From: Peptococcaceae bacterium UBA5752
GTDB taxonomy: Bacteria; Bacillota; Dehalobacteriia; UBA4068
Reading direction: 5' to 3'
NCBI GenBank assembly: GCA_002419055.1
Contig: DIFI01000017.1
Coordinates: 124,001 to 188,000 of the forward strand
Length of the DNA stretch: 64,000 bases
The notes beneath the pieces are model-generated. The model was not told the origin of the DNA. It was given only the letters and a program-made list of their open reading frames with translations, and did not search any database. How positions within the stretch are numbered: position 1 is the stretch's first letter; each line of letters opens with the position of its first letter. Positions 1 to 7,743 of the stretch are shown piece by piece. Both the position numbers and the translations under genes were made by a program.

Positions 1-2338
1 TAGGCATAGACACATTTGCCCCTTTTCTTGCTCTCAGGGAATAGGGCGCAATACTTGTAGCGCCTCTGCCGTTGCGCATCCAATCGATGAAGATTTTGTC
101 TTTGCGCTTATCTTTTCTGACATTACTAGTATAGCGGTCGGGCCACTTCTGTTCCATGACTACGGCAATACGCTTGGCAAAATCGTGAAACGTATCCCAA
201 TCCACAGCCGGTTGGAAAGGTATGACTACATGGTAGCCTTTGCCGCCGCTGGTCTTGAGATACGAAATCAACGCAAGCTGGTCAAGAAGGCTTTTGATGT
301 CTCTCACACCCTGGCGCACCTGGCTCAAGTCCATCCCCTCGTCCGGGTCAAGGTCAAACACCATCAAATCCGGCTGTTCCAGATTTTCTATACGGCTTCC
401 CCAGGTATGAAATTCCAGTGTGCACATCTGTGCTTCGGATATAAGCCCGGAAGCATCCTCGATATAGAAATAATCTTCCTTTTCTCCGCTGCTATTCGGG
501 ATCGGCATCGTAACGATTCCTTTGCTGCCCGGGCCGGGATGCTTTTTGTAGAAGCAGGACTTGCATATTCCCTGAGGGCAGCGTACAATGCTAAGAATTC
601 TGCTTGCCAGATACGGCAGCATGTGCTCCGACACCTTGGCATAATAGCGGACCACATCGGCTTTTGTGATTTGCGGATCATCAAATATCAGCTTGTCTGG
701 GCTGGTAATCTTTATGCCGTTGATAATGATGCTATCGCCGTTTGCTTTCATTGGTATCTCCATATCTTGGATGAGTGACTGTTGCTGTTCTTCATGCAAA
801 TGAGTTTTATCTTCCGCGTTTTCTTTTCTTATATCACGGGGATCTTTATCCGTTCGCAAACCCTTGAAGCTCGCTTGTCTTAAGAGATTATCTTCGGTCC
901 ATTCGGCAAACTTGATTTCCGTAACCAGCAGAGGTTCAAGCCAGGCAATTATTTCATTAGATCTCGCCTCCGGCGCCCGTTTGAATGGAGTTGTTTCCCT
1001 CTTGATACTTGCAAATTTATTCTCGAGCTCTATCATGACGCGTTCGGTCAGGCCCGTTCCGGCCCGTCCGGCATAGACCAATTCATTTCCTTGATATACG
1101 CCCAGCAGCAGTGAGCTTACACCGCTCACTTTTTTATCCGAAAGCGTATATCCGCCGATCACGAATTCCTGACGTTTATCGCATTTTAGCTTAATCCAAT
1201 CTCCGTTCCTCGTTCCGCTGTATACGGAATCGGCCTTTTTACCTACTATTCCCTCCAAACTTGCCTCACAAGCCGCTAGGAAACTTGCCTTCCCATTTTC
1301 TCTGATATGTTGGCTGTAGTAGAGGTTTTTAGGTGAATCCTTCATCAGAGCCGCCAGCGTTTCTTTTCTGTCAATCAGGCGGCGTCCTCTTAAGTCTGCT
1401 CCATCCAATGCCAGCAGGTCAAAGACGATATAGGTCAGGTTTTTGCCCCCGGGGTTTCTCATATAGTTTTGCAGAGCCTGAAAATCTGTCTTGCCTTGCG
1501 CATCCGTAATCACCATTTCACCGTCCAGTACCATCGCCCTGCCGGCAGCCCAATCGATCAGGGAATATGCGATGTCTTGAAACCGCTTTGTGTAATCATT
1601 GCCGTTACGGGTTATCAGCCGAACGTTGTTGCCTTCCAGATAAGCAAGAATCCTATAACCGTCGAATTTTAGCTCATATAGCCAATCCTCGCCCTCAGGA
1701 GGCATACTTACAAGTTTGGCAAGCTGTACGTTGACCCGGCTAAAGGGATTTCTGGTGATTTTTTCGTCCTCTCCCTTTTCAATTTCCATCATGGTGCGCC
1801 CGGTTCTGATACTGGTGTTAAAATTTTCAATCCCATCATCAGTTTTGGCATAATCATCTCTTTCCTTGAGCCAAAGCCAGTTATTCTCAGCCTCACCTGC
1901 TTTGGCTTGCAAGCGGATCAAAGCCCATTTTCCCTTAAGCCTTCTTCCTTTAAGAACAAACTTAAGAGCGCCCGTCTTAAGTCCGTCATCTACATCGGCC
2001 AAAGGCTCCCAGTAGCCTTCATCCCAGAGCATTACTACTCCGCCGCCATATTCACCCTTGGGAATAGTCCCCTCAAAGTTCCGGTATCCCAGGGGATGAT
2101 CCTCCACTTGTACGGCGAGCCTCTTGGCACGGGTATCATAGGAAGGCCCCTTGGGTACTGCCCAGCTCAAAAGAGCGCTATTACATTCCAGTCGTAAGTC
2201 GAAATGATCTTTGCGAGCAAGATGATGCTGGACAACAAATCTTAGACCTTCTTCGGGCTGTTCGGTCTTGCCTTCAGGCTCTGCTGTTTTTTCAAAGTTT
2301 CTCTTTTGGTTGTATTTTTCCAGATTAGAGTCATTCAT
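1..2338 (-). CDS. ligD: ATP-dependent DNA ligase LigD (PE-ligase-polymerase), C-terminus cut by window edge
   Basis: Multidomain enzyme of bacterial non-homologous end joining. The frame is open from an ATG at 2338 (AAAGGTAA upstream) to base 1, giving about 779 residues. Domain order is as in Pseudomonas LigD. First comes a 3'-phosphoesterase domain (Q-H-H then RKDHFDLRLE, about residues 37-51). The ligase domain has motif I ELKFDGYR, with the adenylated lysine near residue 224. A polymerase/primase domain starts near residue 500 (SPDKLIF, ITKADVVRYY) and contains the catalytic DLDPD. The last visible residues, GATSIAPYSLRAR, are typical of the end of the polymerase domain, so only some tens of residues should be missing. 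No Ku gene is in the window; it may lie to the left. Family certain, exact role inferred. Confidence 0.93.
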   Translation of the reverse strand, partial: MNDSNLEKYNQKRNFEKTAEPEGKTEQPEEGLRFVVQHHLARKDHFDLRLECNSALLSWAVPKGPSYDTRAKRLAVQVEDHPLGYRNFEGTIPKGEYGGGVVMLWDEGYWEPLADVDDGLKTGALKFVLKGRRLKGKWALIRLQAKAGEAENNWLWLKERDDYAKTDDGIENFNTSIRTGRTMMEIEKGEDEKITRNPFSRVNVQLAKLVSMPPEGEDWLYELKFDGYRILAYLEGNNVRLITRNGNDYTKRFQDIAYSLIDWAAGRAMVLDGEMVITDAQGKTDFQALQNYMRNPGGKNLTYIVFDLLALDGADLRGRRLIDRKETLAALMKDSPKNLYYSQHIRENGKASFLAACEASLEGIVGKKADSVYSGTRNGDWIKLKCDKRQEFVIGGYTLSDKKVSGVSSLLLGVYQGNELVYAGRAGTGLTERVMIELENKFASIKRETTPFKRAPEARSNEIIAWLEPLLVTEIKFAEWTEDNLLRQASFKGLRTDKDPRDIRKENAEDKTHLHEEQQQSLIQDMEIPMKANGDSIIINGIKITSPDKLIFDDPQITKADVVRYYAKVSEHMLPYLASRILSIVRCPQGICKSCFYKKHPGPGSKGIVTMPIPNSSGEKEDYFYIEDASGLISEAQMCTLEFHTWGSRIENLEQPDLMVFDLDPDEGMDLSQVRQGVRDIKSLLDQLALISYLKTSGGKGYHVVIPFQPAVDWDTFHDFAKRIAVVMEQKWPDRYTSNVRKDKRKDKIFIDWMRNGRGATSIAPYSLRARKGANVSMP

Positions 2339-2417
2339 ATTAATTACCTTTTGTATGCTGTGTCTGTTCGAAACTTGATAAATCCATTATCCGCTGCTTT
2401 GGCGGGAATTATCCATA

Positions 2418-2450
2418 ATAAAGGCGGCAGGCTATAAACAGCCTGCCGCA
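2418..2450 (-). terminator. Rho-independent terminator after yhfC
   Basis: A perfect 10-bp stem (GCGGCAGGCT at 2424-2433 with AGCCTGCCGC at 2440-2449) lies between the yhfC stop and the ligD start. On the minus strand it is followed by CTTTATTAT, a moderate U tract. Confidence 0.7.
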
Positions 2451-2506
2451 TCGCTAACCCATAATTATTTTTGGTGATGCGAAGAATTCCGCCGGAGCAA
2501 CAAATT

Positions 2507-3356
2507 TTATGAGGCCGCTTCTTCGCCCGTCTTGATCTCTGCGACAATAACTTTATCAGAAGCATATTTCTTCCATACTGCTATTGCGATCACAACAGAG
2601 CAAGCTGCCAAGACATAAACCACACCTTCAATAATCCAGACATTGGAAGTGTTACTTGACAGAATGACGGCAACCATATCGATTAACGCATGCAGCAGCA
2701 CCGCCAGAGGATAGAATAAGAAACATTTTCCTCCCTTTTTGGCAGCAAACCACACGATAACAGAACAAGCGAGATGAATAGCCACAGCGGCGATGCGCTC
2801 GACGATGCTCATCAGAAAAGCCGCGGGCGCGGTTCCTTCCAACGCCGCGAATTTGGCATAGAGTAGCTGCAATGCCGCCGGGTCAGTAACGCCGGTGGTC
2901 AGCTTGTCAATCATACCGTTGTTCAGCATCACGGCCATCGAGATATACGATACCATGCTGAAAACTAGAATGTATAAGGCTTCAAATCCGCCGTGACCGG
3001 CACCGTACATCAGGGCGTTACTGTCGTTGCCGAGTTTCTTTTTCAGTACGGTTTTGAACGCGGTAAAGCGGCCGGTCTCCTCGAAAAATCCGGCCATCAG
3101 ACCGCCGTAAATACCGTAAAGCCAAATGTTGCCCTGAATAGCCTTGCCGGCATTTGTTGTAAAGACGAATGAGTGGATCGAGCCCTCAATAAGTAATGCA
3201 AATACGGCAAAGACCGCGCAGCCGATAAAGAACGGCGCAATATCCGCCTTGTATTTCTTCCTGAAAACAAGAAACATTATTACCGGGATAGCGAACCCCT
3301 GCCAGGGCAACAATTACCATAAATACGATTGATAATGTGGGTACCGTGTATTCCAT
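2507..3356 (-). CDS. YhfC family intramembrane protease-like membrane protein, single-base frameshift near 5' end
   Basis: Polytopic membrane protein of the YhfC family (PF10086; proposed glutamic-type intramembrane protease, related to the CPBP/PrsW type). Conserved features visible are FFEETGR, HGGFEALY and about seven hydrophobic segments. The long open frame begins only at 3313, inside the first helix. An ATG at 3356 with an ideal AAAGGAG eight bases upstream opens a different frame reading MEYTVPTLSIVFMVIVALAG. Dropping one G from the GGGG run at 3296-3299 joins it to GFAIPVIMFLVFRKK, the expected first helix. So the gene carries a +1 insertion, either a real mutation or a sequencing error. 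It lies downstream of a decayed MarR gene and a paired-operator promoter. Substrate unknown. Confidence 0.8.
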
Positions 3357-3474
3357 GAAATTCACTCCTTTTGTATAATAACTTTTTACTTTATCATTAC
3401 TTCAATCCACACTATTGAAAATGCGATTATTGTATCAATACATTACGTAAGTGGATTAAATTTATCCGAATATA

Positions 3475-3658
3475 TGTAATCCGATAAAATTCGCCACTTC
3501 ACTTATTGTCAGAGGTTCGTTAAATCTTAGACAAATACCATAAATAGTCATTCTTTAATAGTAAGGTTCCTATCAAATTCACCTCCAAGCGACTGCAGCT
3601 TGTTCGATAATGTAAATAACTTTCTCAAAATATAAGCCCTCTGTTCCGGTTCATTCAT
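3475..3658 (-). pseudogene. MarR family regulator, decayed remnant
   Basis: From an ATG at 3658, with AAGGGGG upstream, the frame reads MNEPEQRAYILRKLFTLSN then KLQSLGGEFDRNLTIKE and stops. This matches the N-terminus of small MarR-type regulators encoded just upstream of yhfC in other Bacillota. Further pieces in other frames, such as LTISEVANFIG and YSDKFNPL, continue the expected helix-turn-helix region before similarity fades near 3475. The gene is therefore broken by several frameshifts and a deletion. It sits directly downstream of the operator-bearing promoter, consistent with a once autoregulated marR-yhfC operon. Confidence 0.65.
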
Positions 3659-3680
3659 TTGTAAGCCCCCTTCACAAGGG

Positions 3681-3725
3681 GTAACATGTTACCTATATAA
3701 TACGCAACATGTTACCTTTTGTGAA
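3681..3725 (-). promoter_or_regulatory. Promoter of marR-yhfC with two palindromic operators
   Basis: Leftward sigma-A promoter: TTCACA (3720-3725), 17-bp spacer, TATTAT (3697-3702). The palindrome GTAACATGTTAC occurs exactly at 3681-3692, downstream of the -10. It occurs with one mismatch (GCAACATGTTAC) at 3704-3715, inside the spacer. Centres are 23 bp apart. Position and symmetry fit repression by a dimeric regulator, probably the MarR protein whose gene followed. The same arrangement recurs at 7385-7433. Confidence 0.75.
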
Positions 3726-3914
3726 TATGTTTTTAAAAATTCACTCATCTCTGTTTATTTATTAGTTAAAGGTCACCTCTGCTTATATTCTAAATGATAG
3801 ACTAATACATATCAATGGATTAGCAGTTAACTTAGGTTGAAAAAATCAACCTACGCGATACTTTATGTAAAAATCTGCTTTATTATCGCTTAAAAAGAGT
3901 TAGATAACGCCATG

Positions 3915-3942
3915 AAAAAACACCCGCAAGGGGTGCTTTTTT
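3915..3942. terminator. Bidirectional terminator hairpin
   Basis: The stem CACCC/GGGTG at 3921-3935 is flanked by A6 and T6 runs, so it can work on both strands. The minus-strand ORF fragment to its right reads through it, which argues that the frame beyond this point is not coding. Confidence 0.65.
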
Positions 3943-3944
3943 GC

Positions 3945-4235
3945 TTCTCCATCTGCCAACTCTTGTAGCTGATACAGCATTACCCGCTCCCGTACCAACC
4001 ACACTTGCAGCATTCTTTGAACCTTCCAAACTGATATATCCTGATTCATCTGCAAGAACTGGATAGAATTCAGTGCCAAATTTGTTGGCAATTTTGTTGG
4101 TAATGTTTCTGGCAACATTGGAAATTGGATCTGCAACTTTGATAGGACTCCAGCAAATAAGCCAGATTTTACACCACTTTCTATCGCTTGTCCCCAATCA
4201 ACATTTCCGGAACTTTGTATTCATCTGTATTTTTC
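3945..4235 (-). pseudogene. Degraded fragment of an unrecognised protein, possibly a polymorphic-toxin or RHS-like tail
   Basis: Two minus-strand frames join with one shift near 4140. The upstream frame reads GNVDWGQAIESGVKSGLFAG. The downstream one reads ISNVARNITNKIANKFGTEF and then YISLEGSKNAASVVGTGAGN. The D-W-x-x-A, then Gly/Ala-rich pattern resembles the segment before the C-terminal toxin in RHS and other polymorphic toxins, but I do not recognise the family. No start codon with a ribosome site is visible, and the frame runs into a terminator at 3915-3942. The assignment is a guess; the frameshifted coding character is the stronger observation. Confidence 0.35.
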
Positions 4236-4244
4236 ATGCAAACG

Positions 4245-4302
4245 AAAAGAAGTCGACTGCAACCGCAATCGGCTTCTTTTGAAATTTACTGGTGGAGCTG
4301 AG
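4245..4302 (-). repeat. Hairpin plus ssrA-3'-end-like sequence (copy C)
   Basis: A long imperfect stem (AAAAGAAGTCGA with TCGGCTTCTTTT, 4245-4280) is followed at 4290-4302 by TGGTGGAGCTGAG, identical to the plus-strand view of the ssrA 3' end at 22797. Similar pairs of hairpin and end sequence occur near 7531, 13055 and 18618. It may be an attachment-site or RNA-gene remnant; function unknown. Confidence 0.45.
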
Positions 4303-4343
4303 GAACCCCATAGTGGAGTCCTGTTTTGACTGCTTGCTTAGCA

Positions 4344-6251
4344 TTACCATCGTCCGCCGCCGCCGCCGCCAAAGCCGCCGCCCGAGAACCCGCCTCCCCC
4401 AAAGCCGCCGCCACCAAATCCACTGCCTGAATTAACCGGCACGGGGCGCGACGCCATTGCAACATTCATGAACGCCATAGAATGAATTAAGGAGGCTTGG
4501 AAAACGAGGACTGAAAAAGTACCCGTTGGGCCATAGCTGTCACGGTACCAATCCGGAGGATGGATTGCCATGCCCTCAAATTTTTTGGCCCATTTATCGC
4601 TAACGCCTAAAACATATGCAAAAGGCATAACATCGTAAAAATATGAGGGATTTTCCTCTACCAGTTGCTCGATACGCGATTTTTCGGCACGCTCAAGAAA
4701 GTTTTTAAAGCCCAGCAACCTTCCTAAAAGCTCGCTGCCCCTAGGGGTACGCTTGCGCATAAATACACTGATGATGCTTAATAAAACCGTAACAGGCGCG
4801 ATTACAAGGCCCGCGATTATCATACCCTGCCACGCCATATATGCAATAAAAAGGGCTAACACTACAGCAGCAAAAACTATGCTGAAAATCAACGAAGCGG
4901 AGCGTTTGGCACGGTGCTGCCCCTGCCAGCGCATCATCGTCCTTCCCATCAAAAGAAAAGGAAGCAATACAATAAACGTACCGATTACCGATACGACCAT
5001 CGCAGCACCCACCGAGTAAAATAACTGATACGATGAGATAACAAGTGGAAACCACAATAGCAATGCGGAAAACAATCTTGTTAACCAGCCTAACGCTTTA
5101 GATCCGGAACTGTACAAACGATTTTCCTTTGGCGCGTAATGATCCGCCACCAGTTGCTTTGTAGTTTCGATTGTTGTATAAAAGTTGTCTTTCAACTGTG
5201 AAATTTTGACGGCATCTCTGGCGTTAAACAGCTGATCGAACATATACTTTTCATAGTCATAAGCCTGCGGTGGAATATCTTTAAGCTTCGCAAGCGTAAA
5301 GTCGTCTTTGGCGATCTGTTCAATTGAAAGATAACCTTTGGAAGCCCAATAAATTACCAGGGAGACAACATCCTTATCGTCCGACGAGGTGTCAATAATA
5401 TAACCGGCTTCGGCGGAGGTAATCCCCTCCGGCGCGTAAAACTCCACCGGCGTAACCAGCGGGCCATCGCGTCCAAACAGCATAAATAAAATCACTGCGA
5501 TTGCTGCAAGTACCAGCGCAAGTACAATAAATACCGACTGCCATGGGAAGGGCGGCGGCACTTCGAAATACCCTTGGGGTAAGTCCATTTGCAGTGTTAG
5601 CCCCTCGCCGGGGGCCAGCGTTGAATTTAAGCTGCCCGAAATCGTATTGCCATTGACGGAATATTGCACGGGGGTATTTCCCGCGGAGCCGTAAGAACCG
5701 GAGAAAAACCAGATTTTGCCAGTGTCGAAATCTTTGGGCAACGTCACCGAAAAGGTGTAATCGGCAATATTGCAGTCCCAATTCGTGCCGGTAAGGTTAT
5801 AATAGACAAAGTCTTGGGCTTCGATTTTGTCATCGCCCAGGACATGATCGTAAGATATTTTGTAAACCTTATTGCCGGTCACGTATTCTTCCGGATCGCC
5901 GATTTTGATTACCTTATTGCTATTTTCATTATATGTCTCAAAGGGGACATCCTCGACCACTACCGATTTAACGGGTGTATTATAAAGACGGTTCTCGGTT
6001 TCCCCGTTGTTTTCCCATGCCATCTCCTGCCGGTAAGGAATATAACGGTAAATCCCGTGGCTGGACATGCGGAAGTCTACTGTAATCGTTTCCGTAATAT
6101 GATAGGTGTTGTTCTCTCCGATTTGGATATCTGTATGATACGAAGTGATGTCATATCCGCTGTCCTGCGCCAAAGCAAACGACGGAGAAAAGACGATAAG
6201 ACTGCATATGACAAATGCCAATGTAGCCGAAAAAATAAGCAGTTTCTTCAC
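4344..6251 (-). CDS. DUF2207 domain membrane protein with glycine-rich tail
   Basis: Predicted exported membrane protein of the DUF2207 (PF09972) family. It has an N-terminal signal peptide (hydrophobic stretch ending SFALAQ), a beta-rich extracellular domain, a membrane helix (VFIVLALVLAAIAVILFMLF), a cytoplasmic part, two more membrane pairs, and a tail of GGGGFGGGGF repeats ending GGGRW. The frame extends to a GTG at 6269. However, the AGG AGG codons at 6258-6263 are an ideal Shine-Dalgarno six bases before the GTG at 6251, so I start there (VKKLLIFSAT). It follows lemA, a common pairing in bacteria, with a hairpin between the two. Molecular function is unknown. Confidence 0.88.
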   Translation of the reverse strand: MKKLLIFSATLAFVICSLIVFSPSFALAQDSGYDITSYHTDIQIGENNTYHITETITVDFRMSSHGIYRYIPYRQEMAWENNGETENRLYNTPVKSVVVEDVPFETYNENSNKVIKIGDPEEYVTGNKVYKISYDHVLGDDKIEAQDFVYYNLTGTNWDCNIADYTFSVTLPKDFDTGKIWFFSGSYGSAGNTPVQYSVNGNTISGSLNSTLAPGEGLTLQMDLPQGYFEVPPPFPWQSVFIVLALVLAAIAVILFMLFGRDGPLVTPVEFYAPEGITSAEAGYIIDTSSDDKDVVSLVIYWASKGYLSIEQIAKDDFTLAKLKDIPPQAYDYEKYMFDQLFNARDAVKISQLKDNFYTTIETTKQLVADHYAPKENRLYSSGSKALGWLTRLFSALLLWFPLVISSYQLFYSVGAAMVVSVIGTFIVLLPFLLMGRTMMRWQGQHRAKRSASLIFSIVFAAVVLALFIAYMAWQGMIIAGLVIAPVTVLLSIISVFMRKRTPRGSELLGRLLGFKNFLERAEKSRIEQLVEENPSYFYDVMPFAYVLGVSDKWAKKFEGMAIHPPDWYRDSYGPTGTFSVLVFQASLIHSMAFMNVAMASRPVPVNSGSGFGGGGFGGGGFSGGGFGGGGGGRW

Positions 6252-6283
6252 GATATCCCTCCTAGCCACTTAACGGTTGCGAA

Positions 6284-6314
6284 TAAAAAAGGGCTTTTTA
6301 CAAGCCCTAAAAAA
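6284..6314 (-). terminator. Intergenic terminator between lemA and DUF2207 gene
   Basis: The stem AGGGCTT/AAGCCCT (6290-6308) has a U6 run on the minus strand. Placed between two genes that usually form one operon, it probably lowers expression of the second gene. Confidence 0.7.
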
Positions 6315-6322
6315 GGTAAGGA

Positions 6323-6874
6323 TTAAAACTTCACATTAATATTTTCCCTCTCTTCAGTGGCAATTTCAAACATTGGCTCGTGCTTAAAGCCAAATATGGA
6401 CGCAATGATATTGCTGGGGAACGATTCTATCTTTATATTGAAATCACGTACGACTGCATTATAGTACTTTCTTGAGTTGGCAATTTCGCTCTCGATGCTT
6501 TGTAGTTGTCTTTGCAGATCCATAAAATTGGCATTGGCCTTTAGATCGGGGTACGCCTCAGCGATAGCAAACAAGGATTTCAATGTTCCGGTTAAAGCAT
6601 TTTCACCCTCAAGTCGCCCCTCAACTGTTGTTGCGTTGGCGGCGGCATTGCGGGCAGAAATAACCTTTTCCAGTGTCCCCGCTTCGTGCTTGGCATATCC
6701 CTTGACGGTTTCAACTAAGTTAGGAATCAGATCATAGCGCTTTTTCATGTAGACATCCATCGTAGAGAATGCCTCGCGCACCATGTTGCGCAGTTTGACG
6801 AAGCCATTATAAGCCGCAACAAACCAAATCAAAATAACGACAACAACAAGAATGGCAATTAAGAATCCTGGCAT
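6323..6874 (-). CDS. lemA: LemA family protein
   Basis: LemA family (PF04011): a single N-terminal transmembrane helix (about residues 3-22, FLIAILVVVVILIWFVAAYN) followed by a long helical domain with the conserved run VREAFSTMDVYMKKRYDLIPNL (YNxLV-like start, KRYDLIPNLVETVKGYA). Length of 183 residues is normal. The frame extends 12 codons upstream to 6910. I prefer the ATG at 6874 because GAAAGG lies 11 bases upstream and the family usually begins just before the helix. The next gene is the DUF2207 protein, a frequent partner of LemA. Function unresolved; often linked to envelope processes. Confidence 0.9.
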   Translation of the reverse strand: MPGFLIAILVVVVILIWFVAAYNGFVKLRNMVREAFSTMDVYMKKRYDLIPNLVETVKGYAKHEAGTLEKVISARNAAANATTVEGRLEGENALTGTLKSLFAIAEAYPDLKANANFMDLQRQLQSIESEIANSRKYYNAVVRDFNIKIESFPSNIIASIFGFKHEPMFEIATEERENINVKF

Positions 6875-7133
6875 GGCTACACAACCTTTCGTATGTGTTC
6901 TAACAAACAATATTCCTCAACTGGAAGCATCGTATAACTGTCTTAAAATTATTCCCCCAACTATACAATTAATATAACATATTGGAATCGGTTTTTCTAC
7001 CAGTTTCTCCCTTTAATAGTTTTTTAACCTTTAATATAATCTAATGCTATTAGTAAATACCCTGTGTTATTCATAATAATTCTTTCCCTTTCAATATGTT
7101 TCTTATTTGACAATAATATTATACCTTTAACTA

Positions 7134-7167
7134 AAAGATGCCGTATCATAAATGGTACGGCATCTTT
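7134..7167 (-). terminator. Terminator-like hairpin after the decayed second yhfC copy
   Basis: The perfect stem AAAGATGCCGTA/TACGGCATCTTT lies just after the truncated yhfC start. On the minus strand the 3' arm runs into TTTAGTTAAAGG. Confidence 0.55.
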
Positions 7168-7176
7168 CGCTATCCC

Positions 7177-7365
7177 CTGCCAGTGCAACAATAACCATAA
7201 ATACGATTGACAATGTGGGTACAGTGTACTCCATGAAATTCCAATCCTTTTGGATATAATTTCAGTTTAATATTAATGCATTTAAATTACGGACGCGGAT
7301 CAGCAATCTTTGGTATTCCTGATTCATCGTCCCGAAAACATAGCTTTCGGGACGAGTTCATTCAT
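7177..7365 (-). pseudogene. Second copy of the marR-yhfC 5' region, mostly deleted
   Basis: An ATG at 7365 gives only MNE before a short deletion-derived tail that contains a hairpin (GTCCCGAAA/TTTCGGGAC). At 7234 a second ATG opens MEYTVPTLSIVFMVIVALAG, identical in protein to the start of the yhfC gene at 3356, with close to 90% base identity over about 60 bp. Coding similarity ends after the GGGG run. There, the next ten or so bases look like the inverted form of the corresponding bases in the intact copy. This is a duplicated locus that has lost almost all coding sequence but kept its promoter and operators. Confidence 0.75.
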
Positions 7366-7384
7366 TTGCAAGCCCTCATATTAG

Positions 7385-7433
7385 GTAACATGTTACTTAT
7401 ATAAATAATATGTAACATGTTACCTAATGTCAA
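7385..7433 (-). promoter_or_regulatory. Promoter with twin GTAACATGTTAC operators (second copy)
   Basis: Near-consensus sigma-A promoter: TTGACA (7428-7433), 17-bp spacer, TATTAT (7405-7410). One exact GTAACATGTTAC palindrome fills the spacer (7412-7423) and another lies downstream (7385-7396), with centres 27 bp apart. It drives only decayed sequence. It may act as a decoy site for the regulator. Confidence 0.75.
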
Positions 7434-7477
7434 TAGCTTAATAAAAATAAACCGTGATTAAACGAATATCTACAAAA

Positions 7478-7605
7478 AAATCCCGCCTCATTATGAGACG
7501 GGATTTATTGTTTCAACTATTATTGATGACATGGTGGTGCGACTTAACTCAAATACGAACTTATTTTGCCTTATCGGTGGGTTTGCAATTACTATTGTGT
7601 TATAG
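7478..7605 (-). repeat. Hairpin plus repeated tail sequence (copy E)
   Basis: A strong terminator-type hairpin (AAATCCCG.CTCA/TGAG.CGGGATTT, 7478-7505) is followed by a 73-base stretch (about 7531-7603). That stretch aligns without gaps to 18618-18690, with roughly 55 identical positions by my count. On the minus strand one frame reads YNTIVIANPPIRQNKFVFEL, ending near a CACCACCA similar to the ssrA 3' end. The ORF that can be drawn here on the plus strand crosses the hairpin and is not credible. Confidence 0.5.
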
Positions 7606-7743
7606 AAAAACAGCAGGTACCATTCTCCTTTTGCTATTCGTCGGCATTCTTTCTTATCTTCTTTCAGCTCATTTTGCGCATAGTGATATACTTGTCTTCG
7701 AACGCGGACAAATCCTTTGAAATCCCATATTCGTGTTGATATA

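Noticed and set aside
4290..4330. Possible tRNA 3' end (CTCAGCTCCACCA on the minus strand)
   Set aside because: No cloverleaf can be drawn upstream; kept only as an ssrA-end-like repeat.
7454..7720. Plus-strand ORF of 88 codons with hydrophobic stretches
   Set aside because: It begins inside a terminator hairpin and crosses the copy E repeat; no ribosome site or family.
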